Source of the DNA: Clostridiales bacterium
Lineage (GTDB): Bacteria > Bacillota > Clostridia > Christensenellales > Aristaeellaceae
DNA length: 64,000 nucleotides
Assembly: GCA_015056205.1 (NCBI GenBank)
Contig: SVGS01000002.1
Location: forward strand, 62,001-126,000
Direction of reading: 5' to 3'
The notes beneath the pieces were generated by a model. That model saw nothing but the letters and a program-made list of their open reading frames with translations, did no database searches and had not been told where the DNA came from. Shown here in pieces: positions 8,887 through 16,681 of the stretch (positions are counted from its first letter, which is position 1; each line of letters begins with the position of its first letter). A program made the translations under genes and the position numbers.

Positions 8887-10260
8887 TCAGAGGCTGTCCG
8901 GATCCGGCGGCTCCGGAAGATATCCGCCAGCCGTCTTCCGCTTCCACCAGAGGAAGCAGATCACCGCGGCCGCCAACGCCAGGAGCTCCGCGCCCGTCGA
9001 GGACAGCCAGATGCCCGTGGCCGGTGAAGGCAGGATCGCGGGCAGCAGATAAACCATTGCCAGCGGACCCGCGACCCCTTTAACTAACGATATAATCAGG
9101 GAAGCCGTTCCCTGATTCAGGCCGGTAAAGTAGGAGGAACAATAGGTCGTTATTCCGCTGAACAGGAAGGAAACCGACACCAGCTTCAGGGCGTCAATGG
9201 ACAGGGAGATCAGCTCTTCGGTGTGTTTTCCGACAAAGAAGCGGGAAATCGGTTCCGCAAGGGTGAAGCACAGCGCGGTCATCAGCACGCCCAGAAGGCC
9301 CATCACGATCAGCCCGTTCCGGAGAAGGCTGTTCAGCTCTTTGACATTCTTTTCTCCCAGATGATACCCCACTACGGGAATGAGACTCATGCTGATCCCG
9401 TAGAACACAGCGATAAACAGTCCTCCCATATATTCGCTGACCGCGTACGCGCCGATTCCCGCGTCTCCCAGGTAATGCAGAATCCGCATATTGAAGATTA
9501 CGGATACAATGGCATAGGAAACGGCATCCACCATTTCCGAAGCCCCGTTGTACTGGACTTTTCCCAGGCCTTTCGTGAGGTTGCCTGTCCTGACAAACCG
9601 AAGGGGAGACTTCGGCCCGACAAAGAACACAAAGGGGATCACCGCGCTGACCAGCCAGGCCAGCCCCGTTGCCAGAGCAGCCCCCCGCATTCCCCAGCCG
9701 AACACGGCCACAAAAAGCCAGTCCATCAGGATATTCGCCGCGGCATTGGAGAGGGTCGTAATGAGTCCGAGCCCCGGCCGCTCCGCAGTGATCAGCAGCG
9801 GGTGAAAAGCCATGGAAAGTATCTGGAAGGGCATGAAAATGGCCAGGATCTGCCCATAAGTAATGCAGTCCGGGCGCAGATCATCCGACGCGCGCACCCA
9901 TCCCGTCAGCGTCGGAACCATGAAATACAGCAGGGCCGACAGCAGAACGCCGAGAACCGACAGCGTGATGATGACCCGGCTGAACAGCTGATTGGCCTGT
10001 TCCTTCCGGCCTTCTCCCAGCATTTTGGAGATCACAGCGCTGGCTCCGGTGCCGAACATCAGGCCCACATACATCACGATCAGCAGGACCGGAAAAATCA
10101 GGTTTTCGGCTTCGAACGCCTCGTCGCTGATATAGTTGGAGATAAAATATCCGTCCGCGATCTGATACGTGTTGTCCACGATCTGCATTCCGATACTCGG
10201 AAGAGAAAGCAGCAGAATCTTTGGGATAGTAAAATGCTCATTCAACTGGATATGTCTCAT
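8887..10260 (-). CDS. MATE-family multidrug/natural product exporter
   Basis: 457 residues with about 12 hydrophobic segments arranged as the two related halves of a MATE (DinF/NorM-like) antiporter. The first helix region (LLSLPSIGMQIVDNTYQIAD) and the second-half counterpart around residue 240 match the family pattern. These proteins export amphipathic compounds in exchange for Na+ or H+. It is the first gene of a two-gene operon: its stop is 35 nt before the peptide synthetase start, so the likely job is export of the peptide product or self-protection (inference from context). A good sigma-A-type promoter lies at 10331-10359. Confidence 0.9.
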   Translation of the reverse strand: MRHIQLNEHFTIPKILLLSLPSIGMQIVDNTYQIADGYFISNYISDEAFEAENLIFPVLLIVMYVGLMFGTGASAVISKMLGEGRKEQANQLFSRVIITLSVLGVLLSALLYFMVPTLTGWVRASDDLRPDCITYGQILAIFMPFQILSMAFHPLLITAERPGLGLITTLSNAAANILMDWLFVAVFGWGMRGAALATGLAWLVSAVIPFVFFVGPKSPLRFVRTGNLTKGLGKVQYNGASEMVDAVSYAIVSVIFNMRILHYLGDAGIGAYAVSEYMGGLFIAVFYGISMSLIPVVGYHLGEKNVKELNSLLRNGLIVMGLLGVLMTALCFTLAEPISRFFVGKHTEELISLSIDALKLVSVSFLFSGITTYCSSYFTGLNQGTASLIISLVKGVAGPLAMVYLLPAILPSPATGIWLSSTGAELLALAAAVICFLWWKRKTAGGYLPEPPDPDSL

Positions 10261-10299
10261 CGGATTTCCCTGTAAGCCCCCCGCTATGAAATCACCGCT

Positions 10300-10320
10300 C
10301 CGGCAGGCAGAACCTGCCGG
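10300..10320 (-). promoter_or_regulatory. Hairpin at the 5' end of the MATE-NRPS transcript
   Basis: A perfect 8-bp inverted repeat, CCGGCAGG-N5-CCTGCCGG, starts a few bases downstream of the expected transcription start. It could be a repressor operator just inside the transcript or a 5' stabilising stem. Confidence 0.5.
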
Positions 10321-10330
10321 GTAATTATAT

Positions 10331-10359
10331 ATTATACCATTATTTCCTCATTTCTGCAA
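10331..10359 (-). promoter_or_regulatory. Promoter of the MATE-NRPS operon
   Basis: Minus strand TTGCAG (10354-10359), 17-nt spacer, TATAAT (10331-10336). The start of transcription would be near 10324, giving a leader of about 65 nt before the MATE start codon. Confidence 0.7.
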
Positions 10360-10383
10360 ACAACGCGTTTGCGTGTAACCGCA

Positions 10384-10422
10384 GCTGAACCGCACGGCAG
10401 CTGCTGCTCCGTGCGGTTCAGC
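10384..10422. other. Strong 14-bp stem-loop between antiporter and MATE genes
   Basis: Perfect 14-bp arms (GCTGAACCGCACGG and its complement) with an 11-nt loop lie 37 nt after the antiporter stop. No U-tract follows on either strand, so it is not a textbook intrinsic terminator. It may still end the antiporter transcript or protect its 3' end. Confidence 0.6.
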
Positions 10423-10459
10423 GATGACAAATGCAGTTTGATTGAAGCAGTGTTGAATC

Positions 10460-11683
10460 TTATTTCGCCGGGCCTGTCCCGGGGGAAGCTGCCTTCCTGG
10501 CGGATCCGCTGTAAAGCTTTTTCAGGATGACCGGTGTGATCACGGAACTGACCAGAATCAGCAGGATCACCGCGGTGAAGAAATCAGCGGTGAGCAGGCC
10601 GACGGCCAGCCCTTTCTGCGCGGTGATCAGCGCGACCTCGCCGCGGGTCATCATGCCGGCGCCGATGCACAGGGACTCGTGCCTGTCAAAGCCCAGAAGC
10701 CTCGCGCATCCCCCGCACCCGATCACCTTGGCCGCCAGCGCGATCCCCACGAAGCAAATGCTGAAGAAGATCAGCCGTGTATCCATCGCCCCGAAAGTCG
10801 TTTTCAGGCCGATGCCCGCGAAGAAAACCGGCGCGAAGATCATGTAGGAGCTGATGTCGACCCGTTTCTCAATATAATCCCTGTCCGCCAGGTTGCAGAG
10901 GATCACCCCGGCCACATACGCGCCGGTGATATCCGCGATACCGAAGTATGTCTCCGCCAGATAGGCGAGCACGAAGCAATAGCAGAGGCTGATGATCGGA
11001 ATCCGGCGCTGGTGGCTGTACCGGCGGTCCAGCCACGCCATCCCCCTGTAGACCAGGAAACCCGTTCCAACAGCGCCCGCAAAGAACAGAACCACCTTCA
11101 GCAGAACCTCGCCGACATTGCCGGTATTCCCGGACGCGGCGCTGCCGCTCAGGCCGGTGACGACGGTCAGCACGATAATGCCGATCACATCGTCGATGAT
11201 CGCCGCGCTGACGATGGTGGTTCCCACCCGGTCGCTCAGTTTCCCGAGCTCCTTCAGCGCCGCAACCGTAATGCTCACGGAGGTGGCTGACATAATCGTC
11301 CCGATGAACAAGCCCCTGTTAAACCGGTCCGATCCGGGGGCGTCGAATCCGTAGAAGCACATGAACAGAAGCGTTCCGAGCACAACCGGCACCAGTACGC
11401 CCATGCAGGCGATCAGCGTGGCTTTCAGGCCGGATTTCTTCAGCTCCTGGATATTGGTTCCCAGTCCGGCCTCAAACATCAGCATAATCACGCCGATTTC
11501 GGAAACCTTGGACAGGAAATCCGATTCCTTCACAACCCCGAGAACCGCACTGCCGACAAGCAGTCCGGCCAGAATCTCCCCGACCACCTCGGGAATACCG
11601 ATCTTCTTACCGGCCGTGCCAAACAGCTTCGCGGCAAAAAGAATGATCGCAAGGTCCAGCAGATAGCGTATACCGTCATCCAT
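10460..11683 (-). CDS. CPA2-family cation/proton antiporter (KefB/NapA-like)
   Basis: 407 residues with about 12-13 membrane segments and no C-terminal RCK/TrkA domain. The early helix pair (GEILAGLLVGSAVLG) and the two adjacent aspartates in AIIDDVIGI, in the helix that carries transported ions in CPA2 antiporters, identify the family. It should exchange Na+ or K+ for H+ across the cytoplasmic membrane and so help pH or salt balance. An AAGGGGG ribosome site lies upstream. It has its own promoter (11716-11744) and is followed by a long hairpin, so it is probably a single-gene unit independent of the exporter/NRPS operon. Confidence 0.9.
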   Translation of the reverse strand: MDDGIRYLLDLAIILFAAKLFGTAGKKIGIPEVVGEILAGLLVGSAVLGVVKESDFLSKVSEIGVIMLMFEAGLGTNIQELKKSGLKATLIACMGVLVPVVLGTLLFMCFYGFDAPGSDRFNRGLFIGTIMSATSVSITVAALKELGKLSDRVGTTIVSAAIIDDVIGIIVLTVVTGLSGSAASGNTGNVGEVLLKVVLFFAGAVGTGFLVYRGMAWLDRRYSHQRRIPIISLCYCFVLAYLAETYFGIADITGAYVAGVILCNLADRDYIEKRVDISSYMIFAPVFFAGIGLKTTFGAMDTRLIFFSICFVGIALAAKVIGCGGCARLLGFDRHESLCIGAGMMTRGEVALITAQKGLAVGLLTADFFTAVILLILVSSVITPVILKKLYSGSARKAASPGTGPAK

Positions 11684-11715
11684 AGCAGGATGCCCCCTTC
11701 AGATTTATCCAGAGC

Positions 11716-11744
11716 ATCATACCAGAAAGCTTTCCGCTGTACAA
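11716..11744 (-). promoter_or_regulatory. Promoter of the antiporter gene
   Basis: Minus strand TTGTAC (11739-11744), 17-nt spacer, TATGAT (11716-11721), about 30 nt before the start codon. Confidence 0.65.
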
Positions 11745-11825
11745 GGCTTGTTGTTCAGCTTCCGCATTCTTTCCCGCGCTCACGGTACGGGTTCCTGTTT
11801 CAGTTCAGCTTCTTCTTTTCAGACG

Positions 11826-11880
11826 TTCCGTTTTTGTCCCATGATCAATGGCATATATAAGACACGGAACAAAAACCGGA
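11826..11880. repeat. Imperfect inverted repeat bracketing the AAA remnant start
   Basis: TTCCGTTTTTGTCCC (11826-11840) and the near-complement GGAACAAAAACCGGA (11866-11880) flank the first codons of the broken AAA gene, with a 25-nt loop. It lies at the left boundary of the A+T-richer island and could be a recombination scar or a hairpin. Confidence 0.4.
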
Positions 11881-12072
11881 GCTCCCAAAAGCATGAAAGA
11901 GAGTAGGAGGTCATTCTTCCCCCGGGGAATGCTGCTCCACGGAGCACCGGGGCTCGGCAAGACCCTGTTGGCAAACGCCTTGATCCGGGAATCCGGGCTG
12001 CAGGCTTTTACCATCCGAAAGAATACAGGAAAGGAAGACCTGCTAAGCGGTAAATATATCTTGTTCAGTTGA
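11848..12072 (+). pseudogene. Truncated AAA-family ATPase remnant
   Basis: Open frame of 74 codons whose middle is a recognisable AAA core start: RGMLLHGAPGLGKTLLANAL with an intact P-loop (GAPGLGKT), then ESGLQAF as in FtsH/Cdc48-like ATPases. Full AAA modules need about 200 residues with Walker B, sensor and arginine-finger parts. Here the frame stops soon after KNTGKEDLLSG, and nothing resembling the rest follows. I read it as the relic of a deleted gene rather than a functional peptide. No good ribosome site precedes it. It opens the A+T-richer segment that also holds the next two genes. Confidence 0.55.
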
Positions 12073-12100
12073 AATGATGGATATTTTCCGGTATGATAGA

Positions 12101-12134
12101 TGCCAGAGGTTGTAACGATGCCTGGCATACAACC
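12101..12134 (+). other. Two overlapping, mutually exclusive stems upstream of the phosphatase
   Basis: TGCCAG (12101-12106) pairs with CTGGCA (12122-12127), and GGTTGTA (12108-12114) pairs with TACAACC (12128-12134). Both cannot form freely at once. The element lies about 50 nt before the TTG start of the metallophosphoesterase, within its leader if transcription begins upstream. Confidence 0.35.
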
Positions 12135-12181
12135 GAAGAAGCTGCTATGAGCATGAGAATATTATTTCAGGGAGTAAAACG

Positions 12182-12889
12182 TTGATCTACGCAACCTCCG
12201 ATATTCATGGATATCCTCTGCATGACTTTTTCTGTCTTCTTGAAAAAGCACGGTTTGGAATTGATGATACCCTTTATATTCTCGGCGATGTCATCGACCG
12301 CAACGGAGATGGCGGCGTTGCCATGCTCCTCTGGATGATGAACCAGCCGAATGTGGAATTCATCCTGGGAAATCATGAAGCAATGCTGTTAAGCTGTTCC
12401 TTTCTGTTTGATGAAGTCACGGACGAGAGCATCGATCATCTGAACTTTCAGCAGATGCAGCTTCTTCTGCAGTGGATGCAGAATGGCTCGCAGCCTACAA
12501 TGGCAGCGCTTCGAAAATTGAAGCAAAACAGCCCGGAGGCAATGGCGGATCTTCTTGACTATCTCCGGGATGCACCGTTGTACGCTGCTGTAAGCGCCGG
12601 CGGAAGAGATTTCTTACTGGTTCATTCCGGGCTTCAGAATTTTTCCACTGAAAAGAAACTCTCTGACTATACACCGGACGAACTGCTCTGGAACCGGCCC
12701 TCTCCGGACGATCATTATTTCACCGATGTAATCACAGTTTTCGGACACACACCGACCGGATACATGTTTGGTGAAAAAGGGAAAATGTTTCGCTCAGACA
12801 CTTGGATCGATATTGATACAGGTGCATCCGGAGGAGGTTCTCCAATGCTGCTGCGGCTGGATGATCTGAAGGCATTTTACTGCGAATAG
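12182..12889 (+). CDS. Metallophosphoesterase (bacterial PPP-type Ser/Thr phosphatase-like)
   Basis: 235 residues starting at a TTG codon; AGGGAG lies 8 nt upstream and no better ATG fits. The dimetal site motifs are complete and in order: DIHG (Asp7, His9), GDVIDR (35-40), GNHE (63-66), then VHSG and FGHTPTG toward the C-terminus. The order and size match small bacterial PPP phosphatases (PrpA/PrpE/ApaH-like), which hydrolyse phosphoprotein or dinucleoside polyphosphate bonds. The radical SAM gene follows after 47 nt and is probably co-transcribed. Base composition is clearly lower in G+C than flanking genes (51 of 120 over 12181-12300), a sign of recent transfer. Confidence 0.85.
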   Translation: MIYATSDIHGYPLHDFFCLLEKARFGIDDTLYILGDVIDRNGDGGVAMLLWMMNQPNVEFILGNHEAMLLSCSFLFDEVTDESIDHLNFQQMQLLLQWMQNGSQPTMAALRKLKQNSPEAMADLLDYLRDAPLYAAVSAGGRDFLLVHSGLQNFSTEKKLSDYTPDELLWNRPSPDDHYFTDVITVFGHTPTGYMFGEKGKMFRSDTWIDIDTGASGGGSPMLLRLDDLKAFYCE

Positions 12890-12936
12890 CACATTTTCTG
12901 CTCAAAACGTTAAATTCCGGTTTGTGGAGTAAACGC

Positions 12937-13701
12937 ATGATGAATCCATATATAAAGAACTTGAAAAAGATCGAATTTATCGTGACAATGGCCTGTACGG
13001 GAAAGTGCAAACACTGCTCGGAAGGCGATCATATTGGCTTTACGGAGCACATCGACAAAGCGGTCGCGGCGGAAGCAGTACGAGAGATATGTTCTTGTTA
13101 CGGCATTTCCACCGTAATGACCTTCGGCGGGGAACCTCTGCTTTATCCCGAGACGGTCTGCGCTATCCATAAAACTGCAGCAGATCTCGGGGTCTCCAAA
13201 AGGCAGATCATCACAAACGGTTTTTTCTCAAGGGATCAGGACAGGATCAAAGCCGTCGTATCGAGCTTGGCCAACAGCGGAGTCAACGATCTTTTGTTGT
13301 CCGTGGACGCATTTCATCAGGAAACCATTCCTCTCGATCCAGTCATGTTTTTTGCCAAATGCGCCGCTGATGACGGGATTCCAATCAAACTGCAGCCTGC
13401 ATGGCTGATCAGCGCCGAAGATCAAAACCCATATAATGTGAAAACGAGGGAGATTATTCGGGAGTTTGACACTTTGCATATCCCGCTGAATCAGGGAAAT
13501 GTGATCTTTCCTTCAGGCAACGCGCTTAAATATCTTCGTGAATACTTCAATGAAAACGCCGCGCAGACTTCTCCTTATGAGGAGGACCCGGAGAATATCA
13601 AAACAATATCCTTCGGCGCAAACGGCGACGTTCTGAATGGAAATGTTTATCAAACGGATGTCCTTGAGATTATCAGAACATACCGTCCGTCATCCGGATA
13701 A
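12937..13701 (+). CDS. Radical SAM protein
   Basis: 254 residues from ATG 12937, placed by GGAGT about 7 nt upstream; an in-frame TTG at 12922 is less likely. The canonical CxxxCxxC cluster motif (Cys20, Cys24, Cys27; ACTGKCKHCSEG) binds the 4Fe-4S cluster that cleaves S-adenosylmethionine. FGGEPLL is the GGE SAM-binding motif, and IITNGFF and LSVDAFHQ follow as in the TIM-barrel family. There is no cysteine-rich SPASM extension, so no extra auxiliary cluster is evident. The C-terminus (SFGANGDVLNGNVYQTD) is family-like but does not define a substrate. With the phosphatase it forms a two-gene, low-G+C unit; a shared pathway is possible but not shown. Confidence 0.85.
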   Translation: MMNPYIKNLKKIEFIVTMACTGKCKHCSEGDHIGFTEHIDKAVAAEAVREICSCYGISTVMTFGGEPLLYPETVCAIHKTAADLGVSKRQIITNGFFSRDQDRIKAVVSSLANSGVNDLLLSVDAFHQETIPLDPVMFFAKCAADDGIPIKLQPAWLISAEDQNPYNVKTREIIREFDTLHIPLNQGNVIFPSGNALKYLREYFNENAAQTSPYEEDPENIKTISFGANGDVLNGNVYQTDVLEIIRTYRPSSG

Positions 13702-13771
13702 GTATGTTCCCCGGAGTCATAATATTGAAACCGGATATATTCATCAAAGGATCTGACTTTATCCAGGCTGT

Positions 13772-14758
13772 TCAGCCCAAAGCGGGAATGATGCGGCTCA
13801 GATCCCCGGCCGACGGCAGGCCACAGGCGCCCTCGGCGTGGAAGACCGCCCGAAGAATCGCTTCGCTGACCACCTCCGCGGACAACGCGCCGACCAGATC
13901 CTGATCCGCCCGGACAGAACCGACCGAGACCGCATAAATGCTGTCCCCGTCCGCCGAGGTATGCACCGGATGAATCGACCGGGCATAGCCGTCATGCGCC
14001 ATGCCGGCGATTTTGCACAGCTGCGTCTTGTCAAAGAAGGCGTTGGTGATCACAAAGGCAAGCGTCGTGTTTCCGGTAAACTTGTTCTCAGTAACCCGGG
14101 TGGATTGTTTCATATAATCCATGGTACTGCGCAGCGCCGTTCTTTCCCCGTTCAGCAGCCCGGCAACCTGTCGGCCCGTCTTCCAGTCATAGATATCCCC
14201 CAGCGCGTTGAGGGCGACGACCGCACCGATTTTCACCTCGCCCAGCTGAACGGCATAACTGCCGATCCCTGTCTTCATGGCCGTTTCCATACCGGCAATC
14301 TTCCCGACCGAGGCGCCGCACCCGGCGCCGTAATTGCCGTCCCGGTAATTCGGGGCTTCCATGGCGCGCTTCGCGGCTTCATAGCCCATGGCCGCGTCCG
14401 GCCGGATGGCCGGATTTCCTACCGAAAGATCATAGAGGTCCGCCTGCGCCACCAGAGGCACCCGGGCGAACCCCGTATCATATCCGATACCGTGCTCCTC
14501 CAGATATGCCATTACCCCGTCGGCGGCTCCCAGACCGTACGCGCTGCCGCCCGCCAGAACAATCGCGTGAATCTTCTGCATCGCCATCAGCGGGTTCAGC
14601 AGCTGGCTCTCACGGGAAGCAGGCCCTCCGCCGCGCACGTCGAGGCCGGCGCGCATGCCTTCCTCACAAATCAATACCGTACATCCGGTGGCAGCTGCTT
14701 TGTCTTCCGCCTGGCCGATCCGGACGGGCCCGATCTCTGTTACGGCGATTTCCTTCAT
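13772..14758 (-). CDS. P1-family (DmpA/S58-like) aminopeptidase
   Basis: 328 residues from MKEIAV, 9 nt after GGAGTG; the ATG 33 nt upstream lacks a good site. Glycine-rich segments near the N-terminus (LDVRGGGPASRE, LAGGSAYGL) and the precursor junction TGNTTLAFVITNA match the P1/DmpA peptidases. These N-terminal-nucleophile hydrolases cleave themselves and then remove N-terminal residues from peptides or beta-peptides. The likely nucleophile is Thr231, released by cleavage after Asn230; classic DmpA uses Ser. No signal peptide, so probably cytoplasmic. It stands alone on the minus strand, divergent from the aldo/keto reductase. Confidence 0.85.
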   Translation of the reverse strand: MKEIAVTEIGPVRIGQAEDKAAATGCTVLICEEGMRAGLDVRGGGPASRESQLLNPLMAMQKIHAIVLAGGSAYGLGAADGVMAYLEEHGIGYDTGFARVPLVAQADLYDLSVGNPAIRPDAAMGYEAAKRAMEAPNYRDGNYGAGCGASVGKIAGMETAMKTGIGSYAVQLGEVKIGAVVALNALGDIYDWKTGRQVAGLLNGERTALRSTMDYMKQSTRVTENKFTGNTTLAFVITNAFFDKTQLCKIAGMAHDGYARSIHPVHTSADGDSIYAVSVGSVRADQDLVGALSAEVVSEAILRAVFHAEGACGLPSAGDLSRIIPALG

Positions 14759-14900
14759 CCGGCGATTCACTCCTTCCGTTCCCGCTGTCATCCGGGTTCA
14801 CCCACAGAAGATTTCTCCGCTTCAGTTTTCAGCCTTGCCGTCACTTCGTTCGATACACACACTGTATCACACAAAGCGCCAAAAATCAATTCAGTCTCTC

Positions 14901-14931
14901 TTGACTTCGAGTAAACTTTAAGGTGTAGGAT
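14901..14931 (+). promoter_or_regulatory. MerR-type promoter with 19-bp spacer
   Basis: TTGACT (14901-14906) and TAGGAT (14926-14931) are 19 nt apart, too long for ordinary use. The spacer holds a centred dyad, CTTCGAGT-AA-ACTTTAAG (14905-14922). This is the architecture of MerR-family activation, in which the regulator untwists the spacer, and the half-sites resemble those of AdhR-like aldehyde/electrophile regulators. No MerR gene lies in the window. Confidence 0.6.
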
Positions 14932-14973
14932 TTTCCCGAACGCATATAACGTGATTGCAGAGGAGGGATAATC

Positions 14974-15825
14974 ATGAATTCTCAGAAGGATATGATTCAG
15001 CTGGCCAACGGCGTGGAAATGCCGTGTCTGGGTTTCGGAACCTGGCAGACCCCTGACGGGGAGACTGCGATCCGGTCTGTGCGCTGTGCGATTGACGCGG
15101 GATACACGCACATCGATACGGCACAGGCTTACGGAAATGAAGAAAGCGTCGGAAAGGCCATCCGCCTGAGCGGCGTTCCCCGAAAGGATCTGTTTATCAC
15201 AACGAAACTGTGGAATGCAAACCACACCTATGCCCTGACCATGAGCTCCTTCGAAGAATCCATGAATAAACTGGGGCTGGATTATCTGGATCTGTTTCTC
15301 ATTCACTGGCCCAATCCCCTCCCCTTCCGGGATCGCTGGCAGGAAGCAAACGCGGAAAGCTGGCGGGCCATGGAGGAACTGGTGGAGGCGGGACGCATTC
15401 GCGCGATCGGTATCAGCAATTTCTTCCCCCGGCATATTGAAGCGCTGCTTCAAACGGCCAGAATCGCTCCGCATGTGAACCAGATGCGGCTCTGCCCGGG
15501 TGATCCGCAGGAAGAAGTGGTTGCGTACTGCAGAGAACACCGGATGGTCCTTGAGGCGTACAGTCCTTTGGGAACAGGCCGTATCTTCAATGTCCCTGAA
15601 ATGCAGGCGCTCTCAGTCAAATACGGACGAAGCATTGCGCAGATCTGCATCCGCTGGAGCCTGCAGATGGGCTTTGTTCCGCTGCCCAAATCCGTTACCC
15701 CCTCCAGGATTCAGGAAAACCTGCGGGTGTTCGATTTTGAGCTGTCGGATGAAGATGTGAAGCTGATCGCCGGTCTGAAAGGCTGCGTCGGTTATGCCAG
15801 TGATCCGGATACCAGAACATTCTGA
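14974..15825 (+). CDS. Aldo/keto reductase
   Basis: 283 residues, NAD(P)H-dependent reductase with the (alpha/beta)8 barrel of the AKR superfamily. The catalytic tetrad is complete: Asp48 and Tyr53 (HIDTAQAYGNE), Lys78 (TTKLW), His111 (LIHWPNP). The later GISNF and LPKSVTPSRIQEN segments are the usual barrel and cofactor-phosphate motifs. It is closest in style to 2,5-diketo-gluconate reductase-like enzymes that reduce aldehydes and ketoses. AGGAGG precedes the start at good spacing. The MerR-type promoter suggests induction by aldehydes or electrophiles, so detoxification is a reasonable role (inference). Confidence 0.92.
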   Translation: MNSQKDMIQLANGVEMPCLGFGTWQTPDGETAIRSVRCAIDAGYTHIDTAQAYGNEESVGKAIRLSGVPRKDLFITTKLWNANHTYALTMSSFEESMNKLGLDYLDLFLIHWPNPLPFRDRWQEANAESWRAMEELVEAGRIRAIGISNFFPRHIEALLQTARIAPHVNQMRLCPGDPQEEVVAYCREHRMVLEAYSPLGTGRIFNVPEMQALSVKYGRSIAQICIRWSLQMGFVPLPKSVTPSRIQENLRVFDFELSDEDVKLIAGLKGCVGYASDPDTRTF

Positions 15826-15914
15826 CAGCTTTCCGCCGGGGCCGTCTTTCTCCTTCCGGCCCGGATTTCCTGAAGCTGGTCAAAGAGAGCGGGAAGCGAT
15901 TCCCGGAACAGCGC

Positions 15915-16664
15915 TTACTCAAACCCGCGGGATTTCAGGAACAGCCAGCTGCGGCGGAGACATTCAATGGGATCTTCCCCATGACAGTCGTCCTGTTCCA
16001 CCAGCATGTATCGCGTACCGCCGGCTTCCGCCTTCTCAAACACGCGGTCGAAATTGATGTTGCCTTCTCCCACCACCGCCATGGACCGCCCGTAGGCATA
16101 ATCCTTCAGATGGATACAGGGAATGCGCCCGGCCAGTTTTTCCAGCCACCAGGCGGGATCGCCGCCGCCGGCCTGCACCCAGAAGGTATCCAGCGTAAAG
16201 CCCATCTGTTCGGCCGGAATTTCCTCCGCCAGCCGGGCCAGGATCGGTTTGCCTTCCCGATGGATAAATTCCCGGTCATGATTATGATACATGAAATAGA
16301 GTCCCCGGTCGTGCAGGCCCCTGGCCACAGCCGGCCAGGTCGCCATGAATTTCTCATAGCTCATATCCTTTTCAGGATCAAACGCCCAGAACCCCAGGCC
16401 GACGTATTCACAGCCGAACACATGATGATCGGCTGCCACCTGATCCAGATCGTTCAGCAGGCGCGCCGCGGGCGTATGGGTCAGGACGCAGGACAGGCCG
16501 GTCCGTTCCAGCTGGCTTTTCAGCCATTCCGCGGGATACGGGCATGTGCCGGAAACCTGCACGGTCCGGTAGCCGATGTCGGCTACGCGGGTCAGGGTTT
16601 CCGCAAAATCCTCCAGGGTCTGACAGGTATTCCGGGTTGTGTAGAGCTGAGCACCGATTTGCAT
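15915..16664 (-). CDS. Sugar phosphate isomerase/epimerase (xylose isomerase-like TIM barrel)
   Basis: 249 residues from MQIGAQL, placed by AGGAAGG about 7 nt upstream. It matches the AP endonuclease 2/IolE-like TIM-barrel family: GAQLYTTRN at the N-terminus, HNHDREF and a TLDTFWVQAGG metal-binding stretch, IHLKDY near residue 190, and the late VEQDDC. These residues bind a divalent metal in family members, which isomerise or epimerise keto sugars and inosose derivatives. It starts 17 nt after the AraC stop codon, so both share one transcript. The context suggests it processes the monosaccharide freed by the divergent GH88/GH2 operon. Confidence 0.85.
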   Translation of the reverse strand: MQIGAQLYTTRNTCQTLEDFAETLTRVADIGYRTVQVSGTCPYPAEWLKSQLERTGLSCVLTHTPAARLLNDLDQVAADHHVFGCEYVGLGFWAFDPEKDMSYEKFMATWPAVARGLHDRGLYFMYHNHDREFIHREGKPILARLAEEIPAEQMGFTLDTFWVQAGGGDPAWWLEKLAGRIPCIHLKDYAYGRSMAVVGEGNINFDRVFEKAEAGGTRYMLVEQDDCHGEDPIECLRRSWLFLKSRGFE

Positions 16665-16681
16665 TTTCAATCCTTCCTTTC

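Noticed and set aside
8852-8947. N-terminal extension of the NRPS to 8947
   Set aside because: It overlaps the end of the MATE gene in another frame, and the AGGAG site fits the start at 8851.
11848-12072. Functional small AAA protein
   Set aside because: Only the Walker A region is present; Walker B and the rest of the fold are missing, so it is treated as a gene remnant.
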